DNA of 64,000 bases from Diphasiastrum complanatum (Eukaryota; Streptophyta; Lycopodiopsida; Lycopodiales; Lycopodiaceae): positions 22,780,422 to 22,844,421 of the forward strand of contig CM055109.1 of NCBI GenBank assembly GCA_029204225.1, read 5' to 3'. The notes under the pieces are model-generated. The model did no database searches and was not told the DNA's origin. It saw only the letters and a program-made list of their open reading frames with translations. Shown here piece after piece: positions 11,279-23,290 of the stretch. The translations under genes and the position numbers were made by a program. Each line of letters starts with the position of its first letter. The first letter of the stretch is position 1.

Positions 11279-12952
11279 TCATCTTCTTCTCAATCAGATC
11301 CCTGATCAAGTGATACTTGATCGCAATGTGCTTCGTCTTGGAATGGAACACGGGATCCTTCGTGAGGTGTATTGCAGAGGTGTTGTCCATCTGCAAGACC
11401 AGTGGCTCGCTCCTTGTTTCGCCCAATTTGTCCAGAAACTGCCTTAGCCAAATTATTTTGTTGGCCATCTTTCCTGCTGCTACGTACTCTGCTTCGTAGA
11501 ACGACTGGGCTACAATGGTCTGCTTCTTGCTGACCCAGAGAACTGCTACTCTTGATGCGATGGTGCATCCTCCTGAAACACTTTTACAGTCGTCCCTGAG
11601 AGATGCCTAGCTGACATCGCTGTAGGAAAATATCTTGAGACCTGCACCACGACAAAAACACAAGCCACAATCCCTCGTCAATTGAAGATATTGCAAAATT
11701 CGTTTCGCAATCTTCCAATGTGTCGAGCCTAGATTCGTGCAGAATTGGCTCATCCTGAATACTGCATAAGCAATATCAGGATGTGTGTTGTTTGCAAGGT
11801 GCATAAGTGAATCTATCAGCCTTCTGTAGGGAGTGAGCTGCATCTGTTCTCTTTCTTCCTCAGTCTTTGTACAGTTGTCATTTGTTAGCACCGTTCCTAC
11901 GAGCATTGGAGTGTTCGCTCCTTTGCAGTTCAACATCCCAAAATCCTCTAGGATCTTCTGGGTGTATCTGGACTGGTGAAGGTATAACTTGTCTTCCTTA
12001 TAGTCCCTTTTAATTTGTAAGCCTAGATAACACCTGGCTTCTCCCAGATCCACTATCTCGAAATGTTTCGAGATGTCTGCCTTTACTTCAGCAATTAGCT
12101 GCTCTACTCCTGGAAAGTATCAGAGTGTCATCCACATATACAGCCACCATGATGATCTGCCCATCTGTAACTCTGACATACACATTGGAGTCAGCCAACA
12201 AAGGCTTGAATCCCAATTATTTCAGGGCTACAATGTGGATCTTGAGGTCATAAGTTGCTGCATATGCGAACAACAATCGTAGGGACGAATGTTTGATGAC
12301 AAGAGAGAAGATTTCAGAATAGTCAATACCGTATCTCTGAGAGAAACCCTTCGCTACCAGTCTTGCCTTGTATTTTATCACACTCTTGTCTTGTCCATAT
12401 TTGAGTTTGAAAACCCATTTGCATTTGACAGTCTTGCGCTGATGAGGTAATGGTTCCAACGTCTATACCTGGTTTTTCCTTGTGGACTCCATCTCTTCGT
12501 TCATGGCTTGGATCCATTTGTCCTTTTCTAGACCTTCAATCGCCTCCTTAAATGTCTGTGGTTCGCCATTGAACCCGCAGAATTCTTCTGATGTGAAAGT
12601 TGAGCTGCCTGGCACAAATCTCGCTGGCGCTCTTTTGGTCTTGTCGACCTTCTGGGAGATCCTCCCGGAACAGCTATGCCTTTGCCTTTGTCTGCTCTGC
12701 TCGGTCCGGAACCATCTTGGTTTACAGGGATTGCGGTGGCAGGCTGCCTCTCGAATCTCTCTTCGTCTGATTCGTCGCTCAAATGGGAGACAACTCAGAA
12801 ATCTACGTTTTCGTATTCGTCCTCTGCTCCCTCTGACGTTGGCGACGGGTCATAGTACTGTCTTTCCAGTAATAGAGTCTTCATTGGCCATTGTCTTGCT
12901 CTCGTCGAATTTGACATCCCTCACTATTTTCACAGTGTTCGTGGGATTAGTT
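11275..12952 (-). pseudogene. copia integrase tail, reverse transcriptase and RNase H (inverted half of copia 3)
   Basis: On the minus strand the sequence opens with TNTVKIVRDVKFDES, the piece that normally follows YRIYMPD at the end of copia integrase. A serine/arginine/proline-rich linker with PRRSTRPKE follows (about 12640). RT entry is CKWVFKLKYGQ, KARLVAKGF, then a deletion after YDLKIH (about 12225) that removes the KSLYGLKQ region. The catalytic YVDD box is kept (about 12150), as is the VDLGEARCYLGLQI thumb. RNase H begins YSDVS, is stopped by a TAG at 11607 (a tryptophan codon in relatives), and ends near LIRDLIEKK at 11275. A frameshift lies near 11470. Confidence 0.88.
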
Positions 12953-12959
12953 TAAAGCT

Positions 12960-13200
12960 AGCCATTCTAGAACTTGTAACTTAGGACTTAGAACTTTAAA
13001 AGTTTCTAGCTTTGAAACTTAAGTTAACTTAAGACAAATATTTCTTAAGTTTCTTAAGTCTAAGTTCTAATCCTAAGTTTTAAGTTATTGTATTATTTAA
13101 AGCTTCTACTCATGGACTTATAAAACACATGCCATGGTGGAAGTTTATTGACAAATACTCATACATGGACTTACAAAACACATGCCACGAAGTTCTATTT
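12960..13200. repeat. CTTAAG-rich inverted repeat and adjacent 50-bp duplication
   Basis: From 12970 to 13087, arms rich in ACTTAGGACTTAGAAC face their imperfect complements (TCTAAGTTCTAATCCTAAG) around a short centre, so the strand could fold back on itself. From about 13108, a word of the form CATGGACTTAYAAAACACATGCCA occurs twice, about 50 bases apart. The block lies between the copia break at 12952 and the gypsy 3' end, and may be the gypsy LTR or an insertion into it. Confidence 0.6.
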
Positions 13201-13253
13201 CTCCTGTTATTTGTTTCACTGTGTTTGCACAGTTGCTAACATTATCCCCCTCC

Positions 13254-16025
13254 TTATTGGATTGGTGGTCCCACACCAATCGAAGCTTTTTCGTCCTGGA
13301 TTTTTTGAGCTTCTTGGAGGTGAGATTGTTGTTGTTGGGATTGGTAAATTTTGCTGCTGATGGCCTCCATCATTTGCCATCGTAATTTGTTAAGGAAGGG
13401 CATGAGTTTGTAGTAATGGAGCATACCCTGTAGAAAGTTATGGGTTTTCCATAGCTCCATCATATCAACATGCAGGGCCAAAGTCAAGGCTGCTCGATAA
13501 TAAAGTCGTGCTACGTTGATGTGGTCATCTTGCATTCGTAGCAGTTTATTGATATCAATGGCTATTGGTGGTAGCCCTTGATTCCAATAACCCTTGAGTT
13601 CTACCGCTTCGTGGTTGGATATGTCTTGGTGAATTCTTGAGAGGCACGCAACTCCTTGTTCGGTTCAATGGGCATGATTATGTGCCGAATGGTTGGTGCT
13701 TCAACTTCATGGGATAGAGGAGATGAAGGGTTAGCTGCAGCAATTCTTTGGGATTTGGGAGAAAAGTGGCATTGGATGAATGGAAGGTTAGTGGTGTCGA
13801 TGGGGTTAGAAGCAAAAGAATGGAAGATCTGGTATTGGGAGCCAGTACCACGAGAACTCTATGGATTGGTTGGTGCTTGAGTTCCTTGCACTTGAGGGGG
13901 TCCTTGAAATGATGAGCCTTGGTTGGAAGGTGGAGGCTGTTGGAAACCTGCTCCATCGCCACCATCTGAGCCATCAAATTGAGGCATGGAGTCATAAAAC
14001 TGGGCATGCTCTGCATGGATAGAAGGCGTTGACTGAGCAGCTGGCTTTAACCTTTCTTCCAGGGTGGCGATATGCTGGTTGAGAGCCTTGACGGAAGCAA
14101 TATAGGCTTGTTGCATTTTGGAGTGTTGCTTCATCGTAGCTTTTAGTTTTTGTGCCAGCTCTTGATAGGCCCCCACTGGAATTGGAGTTTCTTCGGGAAT
14201 AACTGGTGGTGTGAAATCATTGAAATCCACCAATTCCAGCTGTTCCTTCATAGTGAAACATGCTACTTTTGCATCCGCTAAGGCCTTGTGCCGCACTGCT
14301 GTAAGGTTGTCGATGACAGTTTGCATGTTGGAGATCTTCAATTGGAATTGGTTTTGGAGGTGGTTGAGCATTTGCTGTTGTGTTGATTATATGCATTGAG
14401 ATTCTAGATATGCTACTGCTGCTGCTTGTTTTTCACCTCCAACCTTGCATTTTCTTTCTGAAGACCTACCATGGCGCCATCATCAAATTGTCTCATGGTA
14501 TACTGGCCCCCTAAAGTGCTGAAGAGGTTGTATTGGAGCTCATTCACCAACCAAATCGTGGTAATTGCTCCCAAGGGCCAATGTCAGGGAGTGTGCGCAT
14601 ATAATTAGGATATGGCATGGGTTTGAATGGCAAAAAATCTGGAATGGAGGGAGAGGTTGGAGTGTGAGAAAATACAGGGGGAGGTGATTGTGGGATGAGA
14701 GGAGGTGATTGTGGTATTATAGGAGGTGATTGAATGCATGTCGAAGACATGTGGAGTGGATTAGTGGTCATGGTGGTGGATGTGGATTTTGTTAGTAGTT
14801 GTAATGCAAAGTCATCTACATTGATCGCAGAGTCAAGTAGGGTGGAAGAATGTATAGGTGAGGGCTTTCGGGGGATTGTGGAGTCAAAGCCCATGTTAAG
14901 TGTGAGTGAGGGGGTGGATGTGGTAGTAAATGGTGGGGGTAGTGGTGGAAGAGAAGTTGTGGTAGTAGGTAAGAAAACTAGAACTGTAGAAGTTGTCGGA
15001 GTGGATAGAACCATGCCTATTGAATCAGAACATGAAGCTCATGCATCCAACGAGTTGTCTGCTGCTGCTATGGCTTGTCTTCGTTGTTGGGTCTGTTGGA
15101 GTAGTGCCTCCTACTACACTAGAACCTCTTTTGGGACTTGAGAGGATTTCAAGCTCCCACCGGATTTAGCATACTTTGTCCCTATATCACTAGATAAGAT
15201 ATCAGGGGAGATGGTGTCGTCCGTGTTGATTGCCTTACCATTCTGCTTCTTGGTTCATGGTGCAGGTGAAACAAGTTCAGCTGATAGCTATGGGGTGGCA
15301 TGCTTCCTAGTGCTAGGATAGATGTCTTCTAGCTCTTTGATAGTCGCAGCCGTCCTACCTCCGAATTGCTTGGTGACCAACATGTGGAGAAGATATCCAC
15401 ATTTGGTGGTGGGTTTTCTAGCTTTTAGGTCCCCGCACAATTTGTTTGACACTTTCTCTGCCCACTTGTAGTTGTGAGTGGGGTCATCCATGGTGAGGGT
15501 TAATGAAAATAAATCGCTAGGTGGAATGCGATCCATTTTGACGGTGTGGACCTTGACCATGGTCACAAGGATTTCTGATGTTGCCCTGAGCTTTGGATCT
15601 GTGATGAGGTGAATAGCGATCCCGTCGTTGGTTTGGGCAATTGTTTTTCCGTCATCCATCAAAAACTTGGTGAAATATTTGGCATCATAACTGGTACCCT
15701 TGCCATGGATTGTCTCGCCCAGGTTAGGAATTCTAGTTCTTTTTTAATGCTCTGGGGAGATGTTGATGATGGTAGAATTGCCGGCCTTAGATGTGATCTG
15801 AAATTTCTGAAACTTGTCTGAATAAGCTGAGTAGGCAGCTCTGATCAAACTCTCACTCTGCTGATTAGTGAAGCATGTCAGATCAAACCCAAGGTTAGTA
15901 AGAATATCCTTGGCGAGGATGAGGTGTTCAGCATAATTCTTGATGGAAATCATGAAGATGTCATCTGAATAAGGCTTAGGGGCCTTACGACGATGAAGTG
16001 AGAGTGATGTGTCGTGAGAGGTCAT
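13254..16025 (-). pseudogene. extra ORF downstream of gypsy pol, unknown function, decayed
   Basis: An ATG at 16025 lies about 200 bases beyond the integrase end. The same frame can be followed to 14544 through in-frame stops at 15744, 15288, 15255 and two or three more. A shift then leads to 14371-13859, and another to 13535-13254. Order of parts: a basic N-terminus (HRRKAPKPYSDD); a globular segment (about 15660-15290); a very proline/serine/threonine-rich stretch with PQSPPLIPQSPP-like repeats (about 14700-14600); a probable coiled coil (LNHLQNQFQLKISN to IATLEERLK, 14370-14050); a glycine/glutamine-rich linker; and a glutamine-rich tail. There is no signal peptide or membrane segment, so it does not look like an envelope protein. 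I do not recognise the family. Confidence 0.65.
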
Positions 16026-16139
16026 AGTAGCAGCGATTCTAGATTGTTCTGGAAATTTTGGAAATTTTGGAAAATCTTAGCATGAACTCGGGGGCAAAAA
16101 TCTAGAATGAACTCGTGGAGAGGATGGTTGAGGCCTATA

Positions 16140-17975
16140 TGTAGACTTTTTTGGTTAGGAAATCGTAACTTCTCCCAGAATTTATCCTTACTGTCCAAGA
16201 TTTCCTAGTGAGGTTTGTGAATTTTGAGGCACTATTCTGAGGGCCGACGAATTCCTGTAAGTGTTTTTTTTGTACGAATGTCATATAAGATTTTGTTTGT
16301 GGATTCCGCCTGGCCATTGCATCATGAATAATACGAGGAAGTTTTGTGATGTACCACAGAAAATTTGGAAAGTAGATCTGCTATGACAGAGTTAAGAAAA
16401 TGCATACCCCTATCCGAAACAAATGATAACCTGTTCATAGAGAAATTTTGCGGTAGAACAAGCGTCAACATTGTGAACAGCTCTTGCTTCAGCCCATTTG
16501 GTACAATAGTCCGTAGCTCCGACAATATATCGTGATTGAGTGTGTCTAACAGCGAGACTAATGGGTCCAACATAATCAATTCTCCATTTCTAGAAAGCTT
16601 GATCAGTTGTGACAGGGTGTAAAGGCATGTAGTCGGTCTTCTGAAATTGTTTTATTCATTGACAAACATCACAGGCCTTAGTGTAGGTATGCGTATCCTT
16701 AAAGAGAGTTGGCCACCAAAATCCGGCCAAGAGGATTTCCTTAGCAGTCATGTCGGAAGAGAAATGGCCTGCTCCAACACCTTCATGAGTGAGGGAGATA
16801 ACAGAGGGTATTTCACCTCCATAAGACAATGTCAGATAATTCCATCTAACCCTTGCTTGTAAAGTTGGACTGCAATTAACGTATAAGGTTTGGTTTTGAG
16901 GACCAATGCATGTTGTTCAGGTTTAGATAAGGATGAATCCATCTGCTCTAAAGTAAATATTCTGTGATTTCCTTGGCCAAATGGGTATAGAGTCAACTTG
17001 AAATAATATGGCATCATGTAAATCATCATTGACGCCTTGATCTGGAGTTGGTAGGTTAGGGATTAAAAAATGTTGAACTCCATTTCGAGCCACGATCCTA
17101 AACTCAAATTCTCGCAGTAATAGGATCCATCGAGTAATATGATTGGTTGTGCAAGTCTTGTTGATGAGATATAGGAGTGCTTGATATCAGTGAAGAAGGA
17201 AAAAACTTTTCCCAGATGGTAATGACGAAACTTCTAAACCACATAAACCATTGCCAAAGCTTCGCGCTCAGTCGTGGTATAATTGACTTCAACAGGTATC
17301 AGTTGTCTATTGAGAAAGCGGTTTGGATAATCCTTTTTGAATTCTCTCGGTTGGGTGAGCATTGCTCCAATGGCATACTTGGATGCATCGGTATGCACAT
17401 GGAATTCTTCGGAATAATCAGGAGCCTGGAGGATAGGTGCATTGGTAAGGGCTTCTTTTAGTTGATTGAATGCGATGCGCTGTTCATGAGTCCATTTGGG
17501 GACAACAACTACTTTATAGATTAATCGTGCTTTATTAGTGAAGTCCAGGATAAAGCACCGATAGTAGTTGGCGTGGCCAAGGACAAAATACACTTTGCGG
17601 ATGGTATGGGATTCAGGTAGATTTTGAACGATCAGGATCTTCTCTGGGTCAGTTGCGATGCCATTTTTTAAAATGATACGTCCTACCACAATACCATGTG
17701 TTACCTAACATTTTTCAGGGTCCAAAGAGATGCCGAAGCATTGATATTGGATAAAAATCTTCCCAAGCACAGACAGATGACGCGTTTCTTCTAAATGTGC
17801 ACCTAAATCATCCAAGTCCCCATCTGCTAAGAAAAGGCAACTTGCATAATACGTTGAAAAGTTCTAGGAGCATTACAGAGACCAAAAGGCATGACTTTCC
17901 AACAGAAGGTTCCCCATTCCGTGGCAAAAGCAATTTCATGTTGATCTTCTTCAGAAATTTGGATCACCATCATCA
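16140..17975 (-). pseudogene. Ty3/gypsy reverse transcriptase, RNase H and integrase, decayed
   Basis: RT is cut at 17975 and shows FATEWGTFCWK and MPFGLCNAP (about 17890). The catalytic box is degenerate (DLDDL instead of YxDD, about 17815). The connection, with GIATDPEKI (about 17655), leads to RNase H with TDASKYAIGA and the TEREALA glutamate (to about 17235). Integrase keeps an H-H-C-C zinc site (HEGVGAGHF to CDVC, about 16830-16660) and all three catalytic residues: RIDYVGP, VSDRGMHF and NGQAESTN (about 16310). Several frameshifts and stops separate these pieces. In the family these enzymes copy the RNA and insert the DNA. Confidence 0.88.
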
Positions 17976-18690
17976 TCAATTATCAGTGAAGACATTAGTA
18001 TAACGATTGCTTCATCAATAATAGTTTGATAACTACAATACCGACATTATGTTATCATACTTTCCATTCCTCTTTATGAAAGTTTCTTTGTATAGGATAT
18101 CTACACTCACTCCTATTGTTTGCTCATACTAATAGAATAGCTTATGTAAAATCATAGTATACCTACCCATTGTTTAAGTATCACAACAACTCGATCGCTG
18201 GTTTGCATTACACTTTATTCACACAGTGGTTGTAACTTTGCTACAATAATCTTTGCAGTCTGCACTTCCAGTACTTTACTCTTGTTTTTTGATAAGATTA
18301 AAGCGTATACCTATAAGAGGTATGACACGTTTGTGCTTCTATTTAGCAAGTTACAATAGCATTGTGTCTCATCATACTATGATTAGGTATACTGGCTGTA
18401 AGTAAAACCTCTTGGCATATGAAACAACTGTCACTGCTATGATATTCGCTCATTAATTAGTATTGTTGTGGTAATGCATGAAGAAACGATAGTAGCGATA
18501 ATATCATGGCAACTTCCTAGGATTACGCTTCCACAAATATCCAGGTATGAGCTATGTCATAAGCATTCCAGTACTTAATCGGAAATATTATAAGGAACAG
18601 TTTTTTACTTATGGCTGCTCTTTCGTTAAACATAGTCATCTCTTGGTTACTTTGTTGACATGATGATTGAACTGATCCAATACATAAATT
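17976..18690. other. no recognised feature
   Basis: AT-rich sequence between the truncated gypsy RT and the duplicated block. No coding region, RNA gene or repeat could be supported. Confidence 0.4.
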
Positions 18691-19515
18691 CGTACCCGTC
18701 TTTGGCTTAAAATATTCTTGGATCGCATAAATTTGCGCAAGGGTTAGTATAGTTTCCAATGTTAGAGTGGCATGGATTTGCCCTAACATATTCATTGAAA
18801 CTATACAAGCCAAAGACTGTTTCTACTCGTTTCTCAAATATGGCAGCCTAATAAATTCGTAAATTTTGTATATGCCCTTTCAAGTTCACACTAGTAACTA
18901 AACTAATATTCGAGCTTGAATACCCTTTGGAAAGCATGGATATGCTTAGGGGGTTTGACACCATTACACGACTCTTTTATGGGTCCATGGGTTAGCATGG
19001 CATGGATTTGCCCTGATACCATTGTATGTGTGTTCATGCTCAACCCATAAATCTTTTTGTGAAAACATTTTGCACATGTTTAGCATGCATCCTTTCATGT
19101 ATTTTATTTGTAATAAAAAGTAATCACTGATATGGTCTAACGCCTGTTACACTGGTCAGCATGGCTTTTGCCCTGATACAATAATATGACGGCTTACCCT
19201 ATCGGTAAAATTTGAAAGTGAATGGGAAGATTGGACTACTATATATATATATATAACCAAGCTGTTAAATAGCAATGCTTATTTTGTACATGGATAACAA
19301 CTCACATTCAATGTGGACACCTGTCTTCCACACATACTAACTCGCGTGGTTTTGTGTTGTGGGATGGTGGCAGGTACCAGCTGGATGTCTTGAAATAATT
19401 CTTGCTTTATGGTGCTTTACTATACTATATTTACTTTTCAGCTATACTTTACCTTGTTGGCTTATGAATAAAGTTTTCAAAGAGTTTGGTCTTGCTTAAG
19501 CAAGAGGAACTATGT
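18690..19515 (+). repeat. diverged direct duplication, copy 1
   Basis: This block is repeated at 20600-21350, offset about 1825-1900. It carries three versions of the word GGCATGGATTTGCCC (18769, 18999, and a shorter one at 19162). Its best conserved part starts at GTACATGGATAACAACT (about 19285) and includes GTGGGATGGTGGCAGGTAC and, further on, ATGAATAAAG, which looks like a plant polyadenylation signal. No open frame explains the conservation. It may be the 3' end of a non-coding gene or a repeat terminus. Confidence 0.75.
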
Positions 19516-19525
19516 GAATGCTTTA

Positions 19526-19673
<148 letters not shown>

Positions 19674-19789
19674 AATGGTACACAGCTTCTCTATTCTACA
19701 CTTAGCCCTTAGTACTTCTAAAAGACTTGTGACCTTTGTAACTATTGGAGGGAAATTTGAAAACCACCAAAATCACTTCAACGGTCAAG

Positions 19790-20016
19790 ATCATTGGAGG
19801 TACATCCTACGGACATGATCCCTTTGCTTCTTGATCATTCTTGTTTCAAACACTTCTATATAAGGAAGGAATGGGCCTGCAGGCTTTCTCCACGCCCTCT
19901 CTCCTCTTCTCTCTTCATCTTCTTCTTTCCCTTTGCTTTGGCACATCAAGAAATGTTGTGTGAAAGTTTACGCGGCAACGATCAGTGAGCAAACTTCAAG
20001 ATAGTTTGGTAAGTAG
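19790..20016 (+). promoter_or_regulatory. promoter-like block with possible non-coding first exon
   Basis: A TATA box (TATATAAGG, 19857-19865) is followed by a pyrimidine-rich leader (CTCTCCTCTTCTCTCTTCATC) and a consensus splice donor (GGTAAGT at about 20008-20014). The only ATG-started frame close to it is short (about 31 codons, from the ATG at 19871) and begins too near the TATA box to be convincing. It lies between the two duplicated blocks and may drive a transcript ending in copy 2. Confidence 0.4.
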
Positions 20017-20599
20017 CCTTCATACCAATTTATTTCTGCTTTGAGCACTTTGTCTGCAAATGAGATGGATTGATTCGGTTGTAACCTTTCGCAATCATGT
20101 TATATCATCAATAGCTTTGGTAGCAAGCATATGAGAGGACCAAGCGCTAGTGTCTAGGTATACTCCAATTGACAACAAGTATAAGGTACGTAGTATGACA
20201 CTCAGAACATCTGCACTCCGAATTATACTTTAAGAAGAAGACGATAAACTCTTTCAAAAGATTCTATAAACTAATGGGACTACTTGTATACATGTTTCTA
20301 CACAATGAAGATTCTTAGAAATGGATACAGAAGGTCAATCTTTGCAACTACAAACTGCAAACGTGATCGCTTCACAAGAATCGGTTCTGTCTACCATTCA
20401 GGTCAGAAATGCATGTATTTTTACAAGGTTCTAGTAGTATGGCTCAAAACGCCAAATGACAGTGTAAGCGAAAAAAAAATGCAAAAAAAGTAGTATGATA
20501 CATTAACCGTGTATATTTTTCATGCAATAAATCAAATGCTTGCTTTTTGAATGATCAGAACCCTTGAGTTTATAGCAGGCTTTTTAGATAAGGATTTGC

Positions 20600-21350
20600 A
20601 TACTTCCTATAAGTTCTTTTAAGTAGATGGTTTTGTACTAAGAATGAATTCATGCATAAGATTGGAATGGCATGGAATTGCCCCGTACTTGGTATGAATG
20701 TGCTTACGCAAGTTCTTGCTTTCACTTTTTTGCACTAATTTATAATGATTTCTCGGGTAATGTCTAAAGCACTAGTATGGTTTAAAGTTATAAGAACGGT
20801 AAGAAGGGTTTGCAGACTCTTGTATAGGGAGTGATGGGATGGCATGGATTTGCCGCAAAACTCATGTACTGGTCCAAGCCGCTTACATGCTCACATTGTG
20901 CTTTACGCTTTATATGGCTTATTTTCAAGTGCGTACTATGCTTTATGTAACAATTCGGACCAAAAAACCAGCAAACAGGTTAGTATGGCAGATGCCCTAA
21001 TACGGTATTAGCATGGCTTGGCAATACTTGTAATTAAAACTTGTAAAGGAAGACTGGACTGCAATAAACTTTATTTTATATTGCAAGCTAATTAATTGAG
21101 CTTAACGTATTTTGTACATGGATAACAACTGACATTCAGCATTGACACATGTCTTCCTCACTGTGCTAACTTGTGTGGTTTTGTGTGGTGGGATGGTGGC
21201 AGGTACTAGCTGGATGTCTTGAGATATGTTTTGGTTTACGGTGCTTTTTATAGTACTGTATACTTTTCAGCTATGTGTTACCTTGTTAGTCTATGAATAA
21301 AGGATTTTAAAAGGTTTTGGTCTTGACTTGTCAAGAGAAACTTTGTTCTA
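20600..21350 (+). repeat. diverged direct duplication, copy 2
   Basis: Same order as copy 1. The GGCATGGATTTGCC word appears at 20669 and 20841, and a reduced one at about 20996. Next comes the conserved GTACATGGATAACAACT block (about 21111), with GTGGGATGGTGGCAGGTAC and ATGAATAAAG. By eye the last 230 bases agree with copy 1 at roughly 80 per cent, the rest much less. Confidence 0.75.
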
Positions 21351-23190
21351 TTAATCTCCCTGTGCATCCTTGAGGTGTAAATCCGACCATCCTTTGGCCG
21401 GGGTAGTAACAAAACCTTTACCTTACTTGGATTCATTGCTAACATAGGTCTGTTTTTTGCTTTAGTCCTCAGGTTGGTTTCAAGGCACAGTAGAGTTGGG
21501 TTAGGAGGAGCCCCTTCCTCCTCCTAATCTATTTATACAAACTTTGATTATCTGCATGAAAAAAACTGTCATGTTGTATAGTTTTATTAATGGAACTGAT
21601 CATAATACTTGTAATGTTGCGAAACCCGAAGATAAAGTGCTTTGCTTTACTGATCTCCTAGATACTTTACATTGGGTTAAGATGTACCTGGAATTTGGCA
21701 AGACTAATAGACTAGCCTGCGGCTAACTACAGCTGGTAGCAGCTGTCAACATTAATGTACATCGTAAACAGTAACAATGAAGTTTATCATTGATTTCTAA
21801 CAAAATGAAGATGAGTCGGGACCTCATGCTTTGTTTTAACACCAATAAAGAATCCTATTGATTTAGTAATATGAGATGTGCTTTTATTGATTTATTTTGT
21901 ACTTTGTTTTTTTTCATTATGTTTATTATTTGTTTGAGAATCATTCTATTTGTACTAACATTCATTATTCATGTAGTGGTCTAGTAGAATTTTAGCTGGA
22001 AAATCTAATTTATCAAAGTGGGTGAAGTCTATGCTATTTCGATCTGGGGTTGTGGGTAAATTTAGTATTTTGTTGCGGAAGATTTTGATGTTCCATCTTC
22101 TTCAAATGATGGACGTTCTAAGGAAGCTCAACATCCTTTGGTGAATGTTTCTCATCATGCAAGCAATTTCAATGTTGATCATGATGATTAGTTTTGGTGT
22201 AACCCATTAATCATTAAGGTTGTTGATGATGCTTTTGAAAAGTATTATAAGTCTCGTTTACTATCTCCATCTAGCATAATTTTTCAATCTTAGTAATTGC
22301 CACATCACATCCCATTCAATGTTTCAGATGCCAATGTGGCACAACATGAATATTAAATGATTTGAGTGAAAAGTAGATTTTAGTTCTAGAGAATGTTGGT
22401 AATTTCAAATTTTGTAGAGGAAATGATTTTGTCATAACAGAATATGATATTTTGTTGACTTTACGAAATATATGATGGATTTTTTTCAAAGCATTGCATT
22501 AATTGTTTATTATGTTATAACGTTTTTTCTTTTCTTAAAGGCATCATATATCTGGTGGGGAATTGAAGATTCTCCTATGTTGGTATTTTCAGTCCTTTGT
22601 GTAAGATTGTTTTTGGTTTTCTGTCAATAGAAAAATCTTAGTGCCATCAGTTTTTTTAGTGTCATTACTTTTCAAGTTTTTAGTGCCAACAATTTTCAAG
22701 TTTCTTAGTGCCTACAATTTTCTCCATAGAACAATGACCAAAACATAGAAACAATTTGTTCATATCTGCAAAATTTCTCAGATTTCCATCCAAGATTGGG
22801 GACCTTTTTTGAAAAAGAAATCTCTCAACTGTTTTCAGAGCACTTGCGATTTATGTTTCTATGGCTTTGAATCATGTGCTAAAATTTGTGGTGTTGTTTA
22901 TTCATGTACACATAGTTGAATATCAACTAGCAAAATTAAAACAATTGAAATTTACAACTGCTATCGCCCTTAGGCAACGGCCTTCCCTCGCACTAATTAT
23001 TTTTATATACTTTAATATATGATACTCTTATTTTAAGGTTAATATTTCATAGTACTTTCCAATTGGCATTATGTGTTTTGAAATTACAAATGTTCATTAA
23101 CATTTGTTTTATATTTTTCTTTTTGCTAATAACATACTGCCACTTGTCAATGTGTTTTGATATAAATTGATAGTCACACTCACATAATAG
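21351..23190. other. no recognised gene
   Basis: Long non-coding stretch. A GTGTAAATCCGACCATCCTTTGGCC segment (about 21380) resembles transcript tails but I cannot assign it. No transposon protein could be read in any frame. Confidence 0.4.
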
Positions 23191-23290
23191 TAAGCCAGTT
23201 GTCAAGAGTGGTCATTCTAGCAGAATGTGTTAATAAGCCCGCTGTCAAGGGTGGTCATTTTGGTAGAATGTCTTAGTAAGCTAGCTGACT
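23191..23290. repeat. 43-bp tandem repeat, 2.3 copies
   Basis: Units start at TAAGCC or TAAGCT at 23191, 23234 and 23277. Each runs through GTCAAGRGTGGTCATT to RGTAGAATGT, with several mismatches between copies. Confidence 0.85.

Larger units (their letters stand above)
12953..17975 (-). mobile_element. Ty3/gypsy retrotransposon with an extra 3' ORF
   Basis: Minus strand: RT (from 17975), RNase H, integrase (to about 16240), then a long extra ORF (16025 to about 13254), a purine tract (AAGGAGGGGG, about 13244-13256) and a probable LTR remnant (12953-13243). RT before IN defines Ty3/gypsy. It is truncated inside RT at about 17975, so gag, protease and the 5' LTR are absent. The downstream ORF resembles no pol domain I know. 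The same gene type recurs at 32.5-33.9 kb and 45.9-46.8 kb. Confidence 0.85.

Noticed and set aside
18990-19025. Minus-strand primer binding site (complement of CCCTGATACCA)
   Set aside because: It reads TGGTATCAGGG rather than TGGTATCAGAG and has no LTR terminus or gag on the proper side. It is part of the repeated word.
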